Of a stretch of DNA of 61,376 nucleotides, positions 47,078 to 56,905 are shown piece after piece. How positions within the stretch are numbered: the first letter of the stretch is position 1; every line of letters begins with the position of its first letter. The notes under the pieces are model-generated. The model was not told the DNA's origin and did no database searches. It saw nothing but the letters and a program-made list of their open reading frames with translations. Position numbers and translations under genes: made by a program. The stretch is from Streptacidiphilus anmyonensis (GTDB lineage Bacteria > Actinomycetota > Actinomycetes > Streptomycetales > Streptomycetaceae), in the NCBI RefSeq assembly GCF_000787855.1, contig NZ_BBPQ01000048.1:1-61376 (forward strand). The letters are read 5' to 3'.

Positions 47078-47335
47078 ATGCGCGGCGTGGGGGAGACGGA
47101 GGCACTGCTGTCCACCGGGTGCCTGCCGCCGGCCGAGCGGTACGAGTGGTGGCGCGAGATGGCGGCCCGTTCGTCGATGCCGACCTCGATCCGCAGCGCG
47201 GCCGAGCACCTCGCCGATCCCGCGCTCCGCGCGGCCTCGGTGGCCGGGGCGCACCATGTCGCGCCGCGCACGGCGCTTTCCGCTGCGCGCACTGCGGCGT
47301 CGGCAAGCTGTCCGGGTGAGGTCCGTCTCGGATAG
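47078..47335 (+). pseudogene. Remnant of an AraC-type regulator N-terminus
   Basis: 85-codon frame. The first 30 residues (LPPAERYEWWREMAARSSMP) match the start of streptomycete AraC-family regulators with an AraC-binding-like N-terminal domain. After TSIRS the similarity stops, the sequence becomes Ala/Ser-rich and ends at TAG; no HTH follows. I read it as a decayed or deleted regulator gene. It lies in an accessory patch with lower GC (47336-47450). Confidence 0.45.
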
Positions 47336-47516
47336 TAGGAAATCCAAGTATCTGTGGAGACAGTTGGAGAACCTTGTCGTAACGTGAAATGGCAAGAGCA
47401 GTCGGATCGTCTGCCGTATCCACGGCCATGTCCGGCTCGGCCTTCGCGCAGGAGACCCCTGTCCGGCCCGCATTCCCCACAAGAAACCGGACCGTACTCT
47501 CCCCAGGAGTCTCCCC

Positions 47517-47678
47517 ATGCATGCCGTGAAGACGCGTACCCGTCGTACCTCCGCCACCGCCAAGGACCGCGCCCAGGCGGCCGCCGCCCTGCAGCGCGCC
47601 TTGGACCGCCGCGACAATGGCGGCTCCACCGGCCACGAACTGCAGGCGCAGGCCGTGCCCGCTACGCCGTCCTGGTGA
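47517..47678 (+). CDS. Short basic hypothetical protein
   Basis: 53 aa (MHAVKTRTRRTSATAKDRAQ... ending PATPSW). It is Ala/Arg-rich and helical, with the recognisable segment ALQRALDRRDNGG. AGGAG lies about 9 bases before ATG 47517. Its last 17 bp overlap the convergent GtrA stop. Family unknown; small basic ORFs like this are frequent in streptomycetes. Real but of uncertain role. Confidence 0.5.
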   Translation: MHAVKTRTRRTSATAKDRAQAAAALQRALDRRDNGGSTGHELQAQAVPATPSW

Positions 47679-48108
47679 GGATCTTCCGCGACAGCACGAA
47701 GGTGAACGGGATCGCAGCGAGCGCCGCCACCAGCGGGGCGATCTTGTCGCTCATGTGGATCCCGCTCACCAGTGCCACCGTCCCGACGCTCGTGATCACG
47801 TAGTTGGTCACGTTGGTCAGCGGGAACCGGACGAACTTCGCCCAGGTGGGCTTCGTCCGGTAGGTGAAGTAGGTGTTCATGAAGAACGACCCGATCATGC
47901 TCAGCACGAAGGCGATCGTGTAGGCCAGGAAGTACGGCATGTGCGGGTGCAGCAGCAGGTACGACGCGTAGAAGGTCGCCGTGTTGACGCCGCCGACCAT
48001 GCCGAACTTGATGATCTGCCACAGGTCCTTGCGGCCGACCCGGCCGACCCGGGCGGGGCCGCGCTCCGCGGCCCCCTCGCTCGTCTCCTCGGTGGTCACC
48101 GTCGTCAC
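47662..48108 (-). CDS. GtrA family membrane protein
   Basis: 148 aa with four membrane helices (about 28-50, 55-80, 94-115 and 120-140) and the N-terminal KFGMVGGVNTATFYASYLLL typical of GtrA/DPMS. GtrA proteins are thought to flip or help flip undecaprenyl-phosphate-linked sugars. The start GTG 48108 overlaps the stop of the GT2 gene (GTGA); GTG 48099 is an alternative. It forms a three-gene unit with GT2 and YfhO. Confidence 0.88.
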   Translation of the reverse strand: MTTVTTEETSEGAAERGPARVGRVGRKDLWQIIKFGMVGGVNTATFYASYLLLHPHMPYFLAYTIAFVLSMIGSFFMNTYFTYRTKPTWAKFVRFPLTNVTNYVITSVGTVALVSGIHMSDKIAPLVAALAAIPFTFVLSRKILTRTA

Positions 48109-49043
48109 CGCCGGTCCAGCCGATCCCCGGCGCGTTCCTTGACGAGGAAGTGCGGCCGGCGCTTGGTCTCGTAGTAGATGCGCCCGATGTACTCGCCGAC
48201 CAGGCCGATCATGGCCATCTGCAGGCCGCCGAGGCCGACGATCGCCACGATCAGGGTGACGTAGCCGGGCGCGGTGATGCCGTTGACGATCGCCAGCACG
48301 GTGATGAACGCGGCGTAGACGACCGCCAGGGCGCTCAGCATCAGGCCGAAGTAGATGCCCAGGCGCAGCGGGCGGTTGTTGAACGAGATCAGACCGTCGA
48401 TGGCGTAGTTCAGCAGTGAGCTGAAGCGCCACTTGGTCTCGCCCGCCTCCCGGCCCGCGTTGCGGTAGTCGAAGGTGACGGTGTCGAAGCCGATCCAGGA
48501 GAACAGGCCCTTGGAGAAGCGGTTGTACTCCGGCAGCGCCAGCAGCGCGTCCACGGCCTGCCGCGACAGCAGGCGGAAGTCGCCCACGCCGTCGGTCAGC
48601 TCGACGTCCACCGCGCGGTTGATCAGGCGGTAGTACATCTTGCTGAACAGCGTCCGCACGAACTTGTCGCCCTCGCGGGTGCGCCGCGCGATGACCTGGT
48701 CGTGGCCGAGCTGGTAGAGCTCCAGCATCTTCGGGATCAGCGCCGGCGGGTGCTGCAGGTCGGCGTCCATCAGCACGACCGCGTCGCCGGTGGCCTCCTT
48801 GAGGCCGGCCAGCATGCCCGCCTCCTTGCCGAAGTTGCGGCTGAAGGAGACGTACTTGGTGGTCTCCGGGTTGTCCTTCGCCAGCGTCCGCAGCTGGTTG
48901 AGCGTCCCGTCACGGCTGCCGTCGTCGACGTAGCAGAGCTCGTACTCGATGGGCAGCTCGTCGAGCGTCTCCCGGATCTTGGCGTCGAACAGCGCGAGGA
49001 CGGCTTCCTCGTTGTAGCAGGGGACGACGATCGACAGTCTCAT
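48105..49043 (-). CDS. GT2 polyprenyl-phosphate glycosyltransferase
   Basis: 312 aa. The GT-A domain starts MRLSIVVPCYNEE with a DxD-type MDADLQHPP and the D-G-V-G-D-F-R-L-L acceptor loop. Two C-terminal membrane helices (about 235-260 and 266-290) follow, as in DPM1/ArnC/CsbB-type enzymes that make undecaprenyl-phosphate-sugar on the cytoplasmic side. It lies 18 bp after the YfhO gene and overlaps gtrA. Confidence 0.92.
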   Translation of the reverse strand: MRLSIVVPCYNEEAVLALFDAKIRETLDELPIEYELCYVDDGSRDGTLNQLRTLAKDNPETTKYVSFSRNFGKEAGMLAGLKEATGDAVVLMDADLQHPPALIPKMLELYQLGHDQVIARRTREGDKFVRTLFSKMYYRLINRAVDVELTDGVGDFRLLSRQAVDALLALPEYNRFSKGLFSWIGFDTVTFDYRNAGREAGETKWRFSSLLNYAIDGLISFNNRPLRLGIYFGLMLSALAVVYAAFITVLAIVNGITAPGYVTLIVAIVGLGGLQMAMIGLVGEYIGRIYYETKRRPHFLVKERAGDRLDRR

Positions 49044-49061
49044 GGGCGTTTCCGGGTCTGG

Positions 49062-51671
49062 TCAGGCGCGGGCGCGGGGGAGAGGGGAGCGGCGACGGAG
49101 CCAGGCGTAGCCCGGCAGGGAGAGCAGTCCGAGCAGACCGACGCCGGAGCCGGCGAGACCGGTCTTGAGCCCGGGAGGAGTGTACGAGCAGGACAGCGTC
49201 CTGGCCCCGCCCGACCCGAGCGGGATGCCGAAGAGGCCGTCGTAGTCGACGGGCTTCACACTGCGGCCGTCCACCGTGCAGCTCCAGCCGGAGCGGACGG
49301 TGGTGGCCATGACGGCGTAGCCGGTGCTGCCGCCGGGGAGGGTGGCGCTGAAGCTGTGGCCGCCGACCTTGATGCCGGTCGGAGCGGCGGACTTCTGCGC
49401 CGTGACGGCGGAGGCGAGCTTGCCGGAGTCGAGGCAGCCGACGACGCCCGTCGGAAGGTTCTGCGGGGTGCTGAAGCCGAAGGCCAGCTCGAGCTTGCCG
49501 TCGGCTCCGGGGGTGATCTCGCGCAGGCCCGCCTTGGTCAGCGGGTAGGAGCCGGCCAGGTCGAGGACCTGGCCGCCCTTGCCGCCGACCTGCACGGCGC
49601 CCCTGGCGTACGCGGTGTTCAGGTACGGGGTGGCGCCCGGTGCGCAGCTCGCGGTGAACTGCGACCAGGCGGTGCCCTTGGGGTGGCCGGGGACGTGCAG
49701 CTGGCCGTCGGCGCGGGTGGTGGCGACGGGGCCGCCGGTCTGGGTCAGCGCCGGGACGGTCCACACGTCGGCGCCGAGCAGGTCGTTCATCAGCGCGAAG
49801 GCGTTGCCCGCGGCCTTGGCGCCCTGGGGCGCCGCGGTGTGCACGGTCATCAGCGGCGAGGCGGCCTGGTGCTGCTGCACGAAGCCGTTCCTGTCGTCCT
49901 TGGCCGGCTCCAGGGAGGAGGTGACGCCGAAGATCGCGCGGGCGGCCGGGTTGTCAGGGCTGAAGGTGTGGCGTCCGGCCAGGGTGAAGGCGAAGCCGAG
50001 GTTGTCCAAGGCCTTGGCGGTGGCCGCCGGGGTGTAGCTGCTGTAGTAGTCGCCGCCCTGCCCGTTCAGCAGCTCGGAGTCGTTGTCGGCGAACAGGTGC
50101 GGGCCGGGGTCCGTGCGCGAGACGGGGAAGTCGTCCGTCGCCTTGAGCGCCGCCATGGCCGCCTTGGTCTGGGCGTTGACGGTGGCGTGCGGGGCGAAGA
50201 AGGGACGGATCCGGTCGCGCAGGGTGTCGATGGCGTAGACCGACAGCGTGCCGCAGGCGAAGACCGAGAGCGCCAGCACCGCGCCGACGGCGCGGGTCGC
50301 GCCGACCCTGCCGCGGGTGCGGCTGAGCGCCAGCAGTCCACCGAGGGTGAGCACGCCGCACAGGGCCAGCGTGATCCACATGTACTTCTGCGAGCCGTTG
50401 TGGTGCGAGACCTTGCCGAAGGCGGCGCAGAGCACGACCAGGAGCAGCAGCCCGGTGCCGCCGAGCAGCTCCTTGGGCCGCGGACGGCGGCTCAGCGCGA
50501 GCCAGGCCACCATGATCGTCATCGCGCTGAAGACGAAGACGTCGCGGAAGGGGCTGCCGTTCGGCTTGGCGCCGCCCTGCCACAGGATCAAGGTGGCCGG
50601 GATCATCATCGAGGCCCAGGTCACGGCCATCATGACCAGCCAGGCCACCCGCTCGCGCACCGGGACGCGCTTGATGAACGGGAAGGTCAGCAGCAGGATC
50701 AGCCCGAGCATGCCGACGGCGATGTTCGGCACCGAGTAGGTGTAGCGCGAGGCCGGCAGCAGCATCGCCGCCTGGTCGAAGACCGACGGCATGTGCAGCA
50801 CGGTGTCCGGCATCGGCGCGGACGCCTTGCTGGACTTGAGCGACACCATCATCACCGGCGCCGCCAGGGCCACGCCGACGACGACCATCCCGGCCGCGCG
50901 CGCCAGCGCGAGCAGCTTCTCGCGCCGGGTGTCCTCGCGCAGGTAGACGCGGACGAGGGTGACCAGGCCGATCGCCAGGGTGGCCATCGCCGCGGTGTAG
51001 AAGTTGCCGAACCAGCACAGGGCGACCGCCAGCGAGCCCAGCACCCAGCGGCGGCCCTGGAGCGCCCAGTCCGCCGCGATGCCGATCAGCGGCACCGAGA
51101 CCAGGCCCCAGCACCACATCGGGTCGGGGGAGGCGTCGTTGATGGCCCAGGCGCACAGACCGAAGCCGACCGCGAGCAGCGCCCGCAGCCAGGGCGAGCC
51201 CTGACGCAGCCGGCCCAGGTAGTGCGTCATCAGCCCGGTCCCCAGCCCGATGCTGAGCAGGGTGGTGAGGAACACGGGCAGGTTCACCATGTCGCGCGGG
51301 AAGGCGAGGGTGAGCCAGGAGAACGGGTTGGCGAGGTAGGTGAACGCGTCGCCGAGGAATGGGACGCCGAAGGCGCTGTTCCAGTTGTAGAAGAGGTCGC
51401 CCTGGGCGGTGCCGTGGGCGAGGTCCCACAGGTGGGCGTGGAACGGCACGAACTGGTTGCCCAGGTCGTTGATCGCGCGGCCGCGGGCGCCGAACGGGTA
51501 GGTGCCGCGGGCGGCCATGGCGACGCAGTAGGCGGCCATGGCGAGCGCCGCGGCCAGCAGACCGGCCAGCAGCTCCGTCCGGGGCCGCAGGGAGGGCACG
51601 GGGGACGACGCCGTGACCGGCGTTCCCGTTATGCCGCTCGCCTCGGTGGTGGAGTCGGCGGTGGCGGACAC
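49062..51671 (-). CDS. YfhO family membrane protein (GT-C-like glycosyltransferase)
   Basis: 869-aa polytopic protein. An N-terminal helix is followed by a long first outer loop containing the typical NDLGNQFVPFHAHLWD, then about ten more helices, a large extracytoplasmic C-terminal domain (about 480-840) and a last helix near the end. YfhO proteins of Firmicutes transfer sugars from undecaprenyl-phosphate to teichoic acids outside the cell, together with CsbB (GT2) and a GtrA flippase. The same trio is encoded here. The acceptor in this organism is unknown. Confidence 0.88.
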   Translation of the reverse strand: MSATADSTTEASGITGTPVTASSPVPSLRPRTELLAGLLAAALAMAAYCVAMAARGTYPFGARGRAINDLGNQFVPFHAHLWDLAHGTAQGDLFYNWNSAFGVPFLGDAFTYLANPFSWLTLAFPRDMVNLPVFLTTLLSIGLGTGLMTHYLGRLRQGSPWLRALLAVGFGLCAWAINDASPDPMWCWGLVSVPLIGIAADWALQGRRWVLGSLAVALCWFGNFYTAAMATLAIGLVTLVRVYLREDTRREKLLALARAAGMVVVGVALAAPVMMVSLKSSKASAPMPDTVLHMPSVFDQAAMLLPASRYTYSVPNIAVGMLGLILLLTFPFIKRVPVRERVAWLVMMAVTWASMMIPATLILWQGGAKPNGSPFRDVFVFSAMTIMVAWLALSRRPRPKELLGGTGLLLLVVLCAAFGKVSHHNGSQKYMWITLALCGVLTLGGLLALSRTRGRVGATRAVGAVLALSVFACGTLSVYAIDTLRDRIRPFFAPHATVNAQTKAAMAALKATDDFPVSRTDPGPHLFADNDSELLNGQGGDYYSSYTPAATAKALDNLGFAFTLAGRHTFSPDNPAARAIFGVTSSLEPAKDDRNGFVQQHQAASPLMTVHTAAPQGAKAAGNAFALMNDLLGADVWTVPALTQTGGPVATTRADGQLHVPGHPKGTAWSQFTASCAPGATPYLNTAYARGAVQVGGKGGQVLDLAGSYPLTKAGLREITPGADGKLELAFGFSTPQNLPTGVVGCLDSGKLASAVTAQKSAAPTGIKVGGHSFSATLPGGSTGYAVMATTVRSGWSCTVDGRSVKPVDYDGLFGIPLGSGGARTLSCSYTPPGLKTGLAGSGVGLLGLLSLPGYAWLRRRSPLPRARA

Positions 51672-51823
51672 CTCTTGCCTACCTGCTTCCTGCGTCTACG
51701 TCTGCGTAAGGCCCGTCGTGCGAGTCGTACGAGCCGCGGCGCTCGGGGGTGCTGTGGGAGGGGTGTGAGCGACACGCTAACAGCGGTCGCTCACGGCCCA
51801 AACTCCGAAGCCTACCCGAGTGC

Positions 51824-54088
51824 TCAATTCGAATGACTTATCGGTGCTGCCGTCGGCCAGTCGGTCAACGGCGAGTCGGCGCCGGCGCGGGTCTTGCGCA
51901 CCGAGGTGAGCTGCCCGTCGGCGCCGAGGGCGACGACCACGGCCCGGCCCTGGGCGTCCAGGGCCACGCCGGGGACGTGGAGGTGGAAGCGCGGGGCGTC
52001 CACCCAGCTGTCGGGGACCCCGGAGGCGGCGGCGACGGAGACGCCGCCGTCGTTGTTCCGGGTGGCCAGCACCAGGCCGGGGGTCGTGCTCGCGTTCACC
52101 TCGACGCCGACGACGCGGCCGTAGCCGCCGACGGTGTCGAGGGTGTCGGTCACCCGCCAGCTCTGGGTGCCGACCGGCAGGTCCGCGACGATCACCTGGG
52201 CGCTGCTGGGCTCCCGGTACAGCAGCCGGATCGTGCCGTCCTGGAGGGCCAGGGCGGTGACGGGCGTGCACGAGGCCGGCAGTCCGGTCGGCTGGGCGGG
52301 ACGCAGCGGGGTGCCGGGGCCGTTGGTCGACCACTGCACGACGGCCGCGGCGGCGGCCGCGAAGACGTGCAGGTTGCCGTCGGGGGTGGCGGCCAGGGCG
52401 ATGCCGTCCTGGATGCCGACGTAGGGCTGGTGCGGTGCGGCGCCGGAGCCGGCCGGGGCGGCGACGGAGGTCCAGGCGGACCAGGCCCCGTTCGCGGGCT
52501 GCCGGCGGTAGCTGATGGAGCCCGACCAGTTGCGGACCGCCATCGTGGTGGTGCCGCCGGCTTCGACCAGGACGGACGGGAAGCCCATCTCCATCGACTT
52601 GAGCGGGTCGCCGTCCGGCGAGCCGAGGCTCTGCCAGGGCCCGAAGGCGGGCGCCTGCGAGGCGGTCCAGCCGGTCTGCTGGCAGGTGACGACCTCGCGG
52701 AACTGCCCGTTGTGGTCCGGCGCCAGCGTGGTGCGCACCGCGAAGAGCACCAGCTTGCCGTCCGGGCGCCGCACGGCGGAGACCTGACCGAACAGGCCGC
52801 TGCCCGCGAGTGGCGTCGGGCCGACCCAGAAGTCCTGGCCCGCCTTCTGCTCGGTCCACACCAGGACGGTGCCGTTCATGACGGCGAAGGCGGCGAGTCG
52901 GCCGTCGCTCAGCTGCGCGACCCAGTCCGTCGCGCCCGGCGCGGTGGTGCGGGTCGAGCGGGACCACGGGCCGCTGGCGTAGGTGCTGACCTTCAGGTCC
53001 CCGCAGCCGGCCGGGTCGCCGCAGTCGCGGCCGTCGTTCCAGGCGTAGATGTTCGAGGCGGCCTGCTTGGGCGCGAGCAGCACCGGGCCCAGGTTGTAGG
53101 GCAGGTTCGCGTTCATGTAGCCGCGGTAGTGCTCGACCGAGGTGCGCCGCAGGCTCTGTTGGGTCTGGGCCTGGGTCTGGATCTGCGACTGGGCCCAGTA
53201 CTCGGTGAGGGCCTGCTGGGCGAAGTACGTGGAGTAGGTGTGGTCCTGGTGGTCCAGGTACTCCGGCAGCCGCAGCGAGGGGACCGGCGGCGTCTTGCCG
53301 TTGCCGAAGTCCCGGTCCTGGTCCGGCCGGTGGACCGGGCTCGGGTCCAGGGTCCGCACCACGGTGGGGTTGTACTGGGAGAAGAGCTTGACCAGGGAGT
53401 CGACCACGTCCTGGCGGGTGTAGGCGTAGGCGGCCTCGACCGGGCTCTCCGTGGGGAGCAGCGTGGGCAGGGTCTGGGTCGCGCCGACCCACAGGCCGCG
53501 CAGGCTGACCGGTCGCGGCGCGACCAGGGCCCGCGCCTCCTGCAGCTCCATCCAGTAGATCTTGACGTTGGGGAAGTCGCGCAGCGTGTTCTTCTCGACC
53601 TGGAAGCCGGGGATCAGCTCGACGGCCTCGATCGTCCACGGGGCGTCCCAGCGGCCGGTCGCCATGTAGGCGTGCGCGGCGCGCAGGCCGTTCATCCGGG
53701 CGCGGACGAAGTTGGGCCGGTTGGGCAGGAACTTCTTCTTCTTGTCCTTGCGGCGCACCACCAGCGGCTCGTTGATGCCGTCGGACTCGCCGCCGGTCAG
53801 GCAGACCGTGACGGCGGGCGCGCCGGAGGCTATCGCGAGCTTGAGCTCGGGGTTCTGGAAGAACAGCCCGTCGTCGGCGTGGGCGATGACGTGGACGTAG
53901 GAGGCGGCGCGCACCTCGGACGCGTTCTGGGCGTGCGAGGCGCCCCCGGAGGCGTCGTCCTGGGCTCCCGAGCCCGACGGCAGCAACTGCCAGACTCCCG
54001 CGGCTCCCAGCACCGTGGCGGCGGCTCCGCCCGTCAGCCACACGGCCTGACGGCGGGTGATGGGTGCCATCTCCTGAATGTTCCTCAT
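51824..54088 (-). CDS. Secreted PIG-L family deacetylase with beta-propeller-like region
   Basis: About 754 aa. The N-terminus ([21 protein letters not shown]) looks like a Tat-type signal or anchor. The PIG-L/LmbE domain follows with a metal motif AHADD (AHPDD in most members) and [11 protein letters not shown]. The C-terminal half is repetitive with Trp/Gly-rich blades ([19 protein letters not shown]), resembling a secreted beta-propeller. Deacetylation of an N-acetyl sugar on a surface glycan is the likely role. The start is uncertain: ATG 54088 was chosen, with ATG 54070 and TTG 54109 as options. It lies upstream of the YfhO trio on the same strand. Confidence 0.82.
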   Translation of the reverse strand: MRNIQEMAPITRRQAVWLTGGAAATVLGAAGVWQLLPSGSGAQDDASGGASHAQNASEVRAASYVHVIAHADDGLFFQNPELKLAIASGAPAVTVCLTGGESDGINEPLVVRRKDKKKKFLPNRPNFVRARMNGLRAAHAYMATGRWDAPWTIEAVELIPGFQVEKNTLRDFPNVKIYWMELQEARALVAPRPVSLRGLWVGATQTLPTLLPTESPVEAAYAYTRQDVVDSLVKLFSQYNPTVVRTLDPSPVHRPDQDRDFGNGKTPPVPSLRLPEYLDHQDHTYSTYFAQQALTEYWAQSQIQTQAQTQQSLRRTSVEHYRGYMNANLPYNLGPVLLAPKQAASNIYAWNDGRDCGDPAGCGDLKVSTYASGPWSRSTRTTAPGATDWVAQLSDGRLAAFAVMNGTVLVWTEQKAGQDFWVGPTPLAGSGLFGQVSAVRRPDGKLVLFAVRTTLAPDHNGQFREVVTCQQTGWTASQAPAFGPWQSLGSPDGDPLKSMEMGFPSVLVEAGGTTTMAVRNWSGSISYRRQPANGAWSAWTSVAAPAGSGAAPHQPYVGIQDGIALAATPDGNLHVFAAAAAAVVQWSTNGPGTPLRPAQPTGLPASCTPVTALALQDGTIRLLYREPSSAQVIVADLPVGTQSWRVTDTLDTVGGYGRVVGVEVNASTTPGLVLATRNNDGGVSVAAASGVPDSWVDAPRFHLHVPGVALDAQGRAVVVALGADGQLTSVRKTRAGADSPLTDWPTAAPISHSN

Positions 54089-54180
54089 TTGCGGGGGGAG
54101 CCCTACCAACTCCGGTGCACGTCTCTGGTCTCGCTGACAGGTTGCCGCTGCACGATAGACCAGGCGTGCAAGAGCATGCG

Positions 54181-54207
54181 GTAAGAGGGGGTTTCTTCCC
54201 CCCTTAC
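54181..54207. promoter_or_regulatory. Hairpin in the PIG-L / leuB divergent region
   Basis: GTAAG-A-GGGGG, loop TTTCTT, CCCCC-CTTAC: a 10-bp stem with one bulge in the 263-bp divergent gap. A second dyad GAACATGTTC lies at 54234-54243. Functions are unknown. No gene was seen in the gap. Confidence 0.45.
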
Positions 54208-54351
54208 ATGGTGTTCACCGGTACGACGCCAATGAACATGTTCTGGTTCCGCGTGCCCGTTCGCCCCGGACGCCGCCTGACGGGGCGCCACCTGCGTCCG
54301 GATCGCGGACAAGGAGTGTCAGCTGCTGGACGGCGGAGTATGGTCGATCAC

Positions 54352-55398
54352 ATGTCTCGCACTCTCCGCCTCGCAGTGATCCCTGGTGACGGTATCGGCC
54401 AGGAGGTCGTGGCCGAAGGGCTGAAGGTCCTGATCTCGGCCCTCCCCGCCGACGTGAAGGTGGAGACCGCCGAGTACGACCTCGGCGCGCGCCGCTACCA
54501 CGCCACGGGCGAGACCCTGCCGGACAGCGTCCTCGCGGAACTGAAGGGCGCGGACGCGATCCTGCTGGGCGCGATCGGCGACCCCTCCGTGCCCTCCGGC
54601 GTGCTGGAGCGCGGGCTGTTGCTGAAGCTGCGCTTCGCTTTCGACCACCACGTCAACCTGCGCCCCGGCAAGCTCTTCCCCGGCGTCGCCTCGCCGCTCG
54701 CGGGCAACCCGGAGATCGACTTCGTCGTGGTGCGCGAGGGCACCGAGGGCCCCTATGTGGGCAACGGCGGGTCGCTGCGCACCGGCACCGACCAGGAGAT
54801 CGCCACCGAGGTCAGCCTCAACACCGCGTTCGGCATCGAGCGCGTCGTCCGCGACGCCTTCGCTCGTGCCCAGGCGCGCCCGCGCAAGAAGCTGACCCTG
54901 GTCCACAAGAACAACGTGCTGGTCCACGCCGGCCACCTGTGGAAGCGGATCTTCGACGCGGTCGCCGCGGAGTACCCCGAGGTCACCACCGACTACCTGC
55001 ACGTCGACGCGGCGACGATCTTCTTCGTCACCCAGCCCGAGCGCTTCGACGTGATCGTCACCGACAACCTCTTCGGCGACATCCTGACCGACCTCGCCGC
55101 GGCCGTCACCGGCGGCATCGGCCTGGCCGCCTCGGGCAACATCAACCCCTCCGGCCAGTTCCCGTCCATGTTCGAGCCGGTCCACGGCTCCGCCCCGGAC
55201 ATCGCCGGCCAGGGCAAGGCCGACCCGACCGCCACGATCCTGTCGGTCGCCATGCTGCTCGGCCACCTCGGCTACACCGACGAGGCCGCGAGGATCGAGG
55301 CCGCCGTCGCCGCCGACCTGGCCGAGCGCGCCTCGCTCACCGCGCCGCGCAGCACCTCCGAGATCGGCGACGCGCTCGCCGCCCGAGTAGCCGGCTGA
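54352..55398 (+). CDS. leuB: 3-isopropylmalate dehydrogenase
   Basis: 348-aa NAD-dependent enzyme oxidising and decarboxylating 3-isopropylmalate in leucine synthesis. Features are [11 protein letters not shown], the substrate arginines in LLLKLRF and VVREGTEG, the [11 protein letters not shown] metal aspartates and [12 protein letters not shown]. The start is ATG 54352 ([14 protein letters not shown]); ATG 54340 in frame would add four residues. It is transcribed away from the PIG-L gene and upstream of ilvE. Confidence 0.95.
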   Translation: MSRTLRLAVIPGDGIGQEVVAEGLKVLISALPADVKVETAEYDLGARRYHATGETLPDSVLAELKGADAILLGAIGDPSVPSGVLERGLLLKLRFAFDHHVNLRPGKLFPGVASPLAGNPEIDFVVVREGTEGPYVGNGGSLRTGTDQEIATEVSLNTAFGIERVVRDAFARAQARPRKKLTLVHKNNVLVHAGHLWKRIFDAVAAEYPEVTTDYLHVDAATIFFVTQPERFDVIVTDNLFGDILTDLAAAVTGGIGLAASGNINPSGQFPSMFEPVHGSAPDIAGQGKADPTATILSVAMLLGHLGYTDEAARIEAAVAADLAERASLTAPRSTSEIGDALAARVAG

Positions 55399-55588
55399 CC
55401 CGCCGGCTCCCGTAGCAGTTCCACCCAGCACCGGGCCGGCGACGGCCCGGTGCTGCGCGTTTGCGCTCCTCACCCGCCGGGGCCGTCGCACCTGGCTGTC
55501 GCTCACGGCCCGATCAGTGCGACTATCGACCCTGGGGACTCGCCCGCCGAGCACCCCGCCAAGACGACACGGTGAAGGACAAACGTCG

Positions 55589-56686
<1,098 letters not shown>

Positions 56687-56700
56687 GCATCTCGTAGGAC

Positions 56701-56733
56701 GGCCGCGTATCTCGCATCGCAAGATGCGCGGCC
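56701..56733 (+). terminator. Terminator after ilvE
   Basis: GGCCGCG (56701-56707) pairs with CGCGGCC (56727-56733), with an inner CATC-GCAA-GATG hairpin, 14 bp after the ilvE stop. Confidence 0.6.
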
Positions 56734-56752
56734 CGTGCCGCTCCGTCTGTGC

Positions 56753-56758
56753 CAGACT
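56753..56758 (+). promoter_or_regulatory. Candidate -10 for a leaderless cimA leader
   Basis: CAGACT ends 6 bp before the leader-peptide GTG at 56765, suggesting transcription starts there. Confidence 0.3.
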
Positions 56759-56764
56759 GCGAAT

Positions 56765-56809
56765 GTGCCCAAGCTCGCACTGATTATTAGCTGCAGCGCG
56801 CAGGTCTGA
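56765..56809 (+). CDS. cimA leader peptide (attenuator)
   Basis: 14-residue [17 protein letters not shown]. It contains two consecutive Ile codons after two Leu codons and ends in Val. Its end segment AGGTCTG (56802-56808) is exactly complementary to CAGACCT (56837-56843) in the 5' arm of the downstream terminator, forming an antiterminator. The arrangement is a textbook transcription attenuator for isoleucine/leucine. Confidence 0.8.
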   Translation: MPKLALIISCSAQV

Positions 56810-56837
56810 GTTCCCGAGCAGGAACCGACCAGCGTGC

Positions 56838-56868
56838 AGACCTCTCGCATCCGCGAGGGGTCTTTTTC
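56838..56868 (+). terminator. cimA attenuator terminator
   Basis: GACCTCTCGC (56839-56848) pairs with GCGAGGGGTC (56853-56862), one G-U pair, loop ATCC, followed by TTTTT (56863-56867). Confidence 0.85.
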
Positions 56869-56905
56869 GTTGAAACGGGCAGCCACCGACAGGAGACCAC
56901 CGGCC

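Noticed and set aside
48702-51836. 1044-codon plus-strand open frame over the YfhO gene
   Set aside because: Gly/Arg/Val/Asp-rich translation typical of antisense GC-rich DNA; the minus strand encodes a normal YfhO protein with membrane helices.
51749-54184. 811-codon plus-strand open frame over the PIG-L gene
   Set aside because: Shadow frame rich in Gly/Arg/Val; the minus-strand PIG-L motifs and signal sequence are convincing.
54234-54243. GAACATGTTC as an SOS (LexA) box
   Set aside because: The Gram-positive SOS box is GAAC-N4-GTTC; here the spacer is only 2 bp, and no SOS gene is adjacent.
54208-54351. N-terminal extension of leuB
   Set aside because: The frame is open, but the residues do not resemble LeuB and a hairpin lies at its start; ATG 54352 gives the normal LeuB N-terminus.
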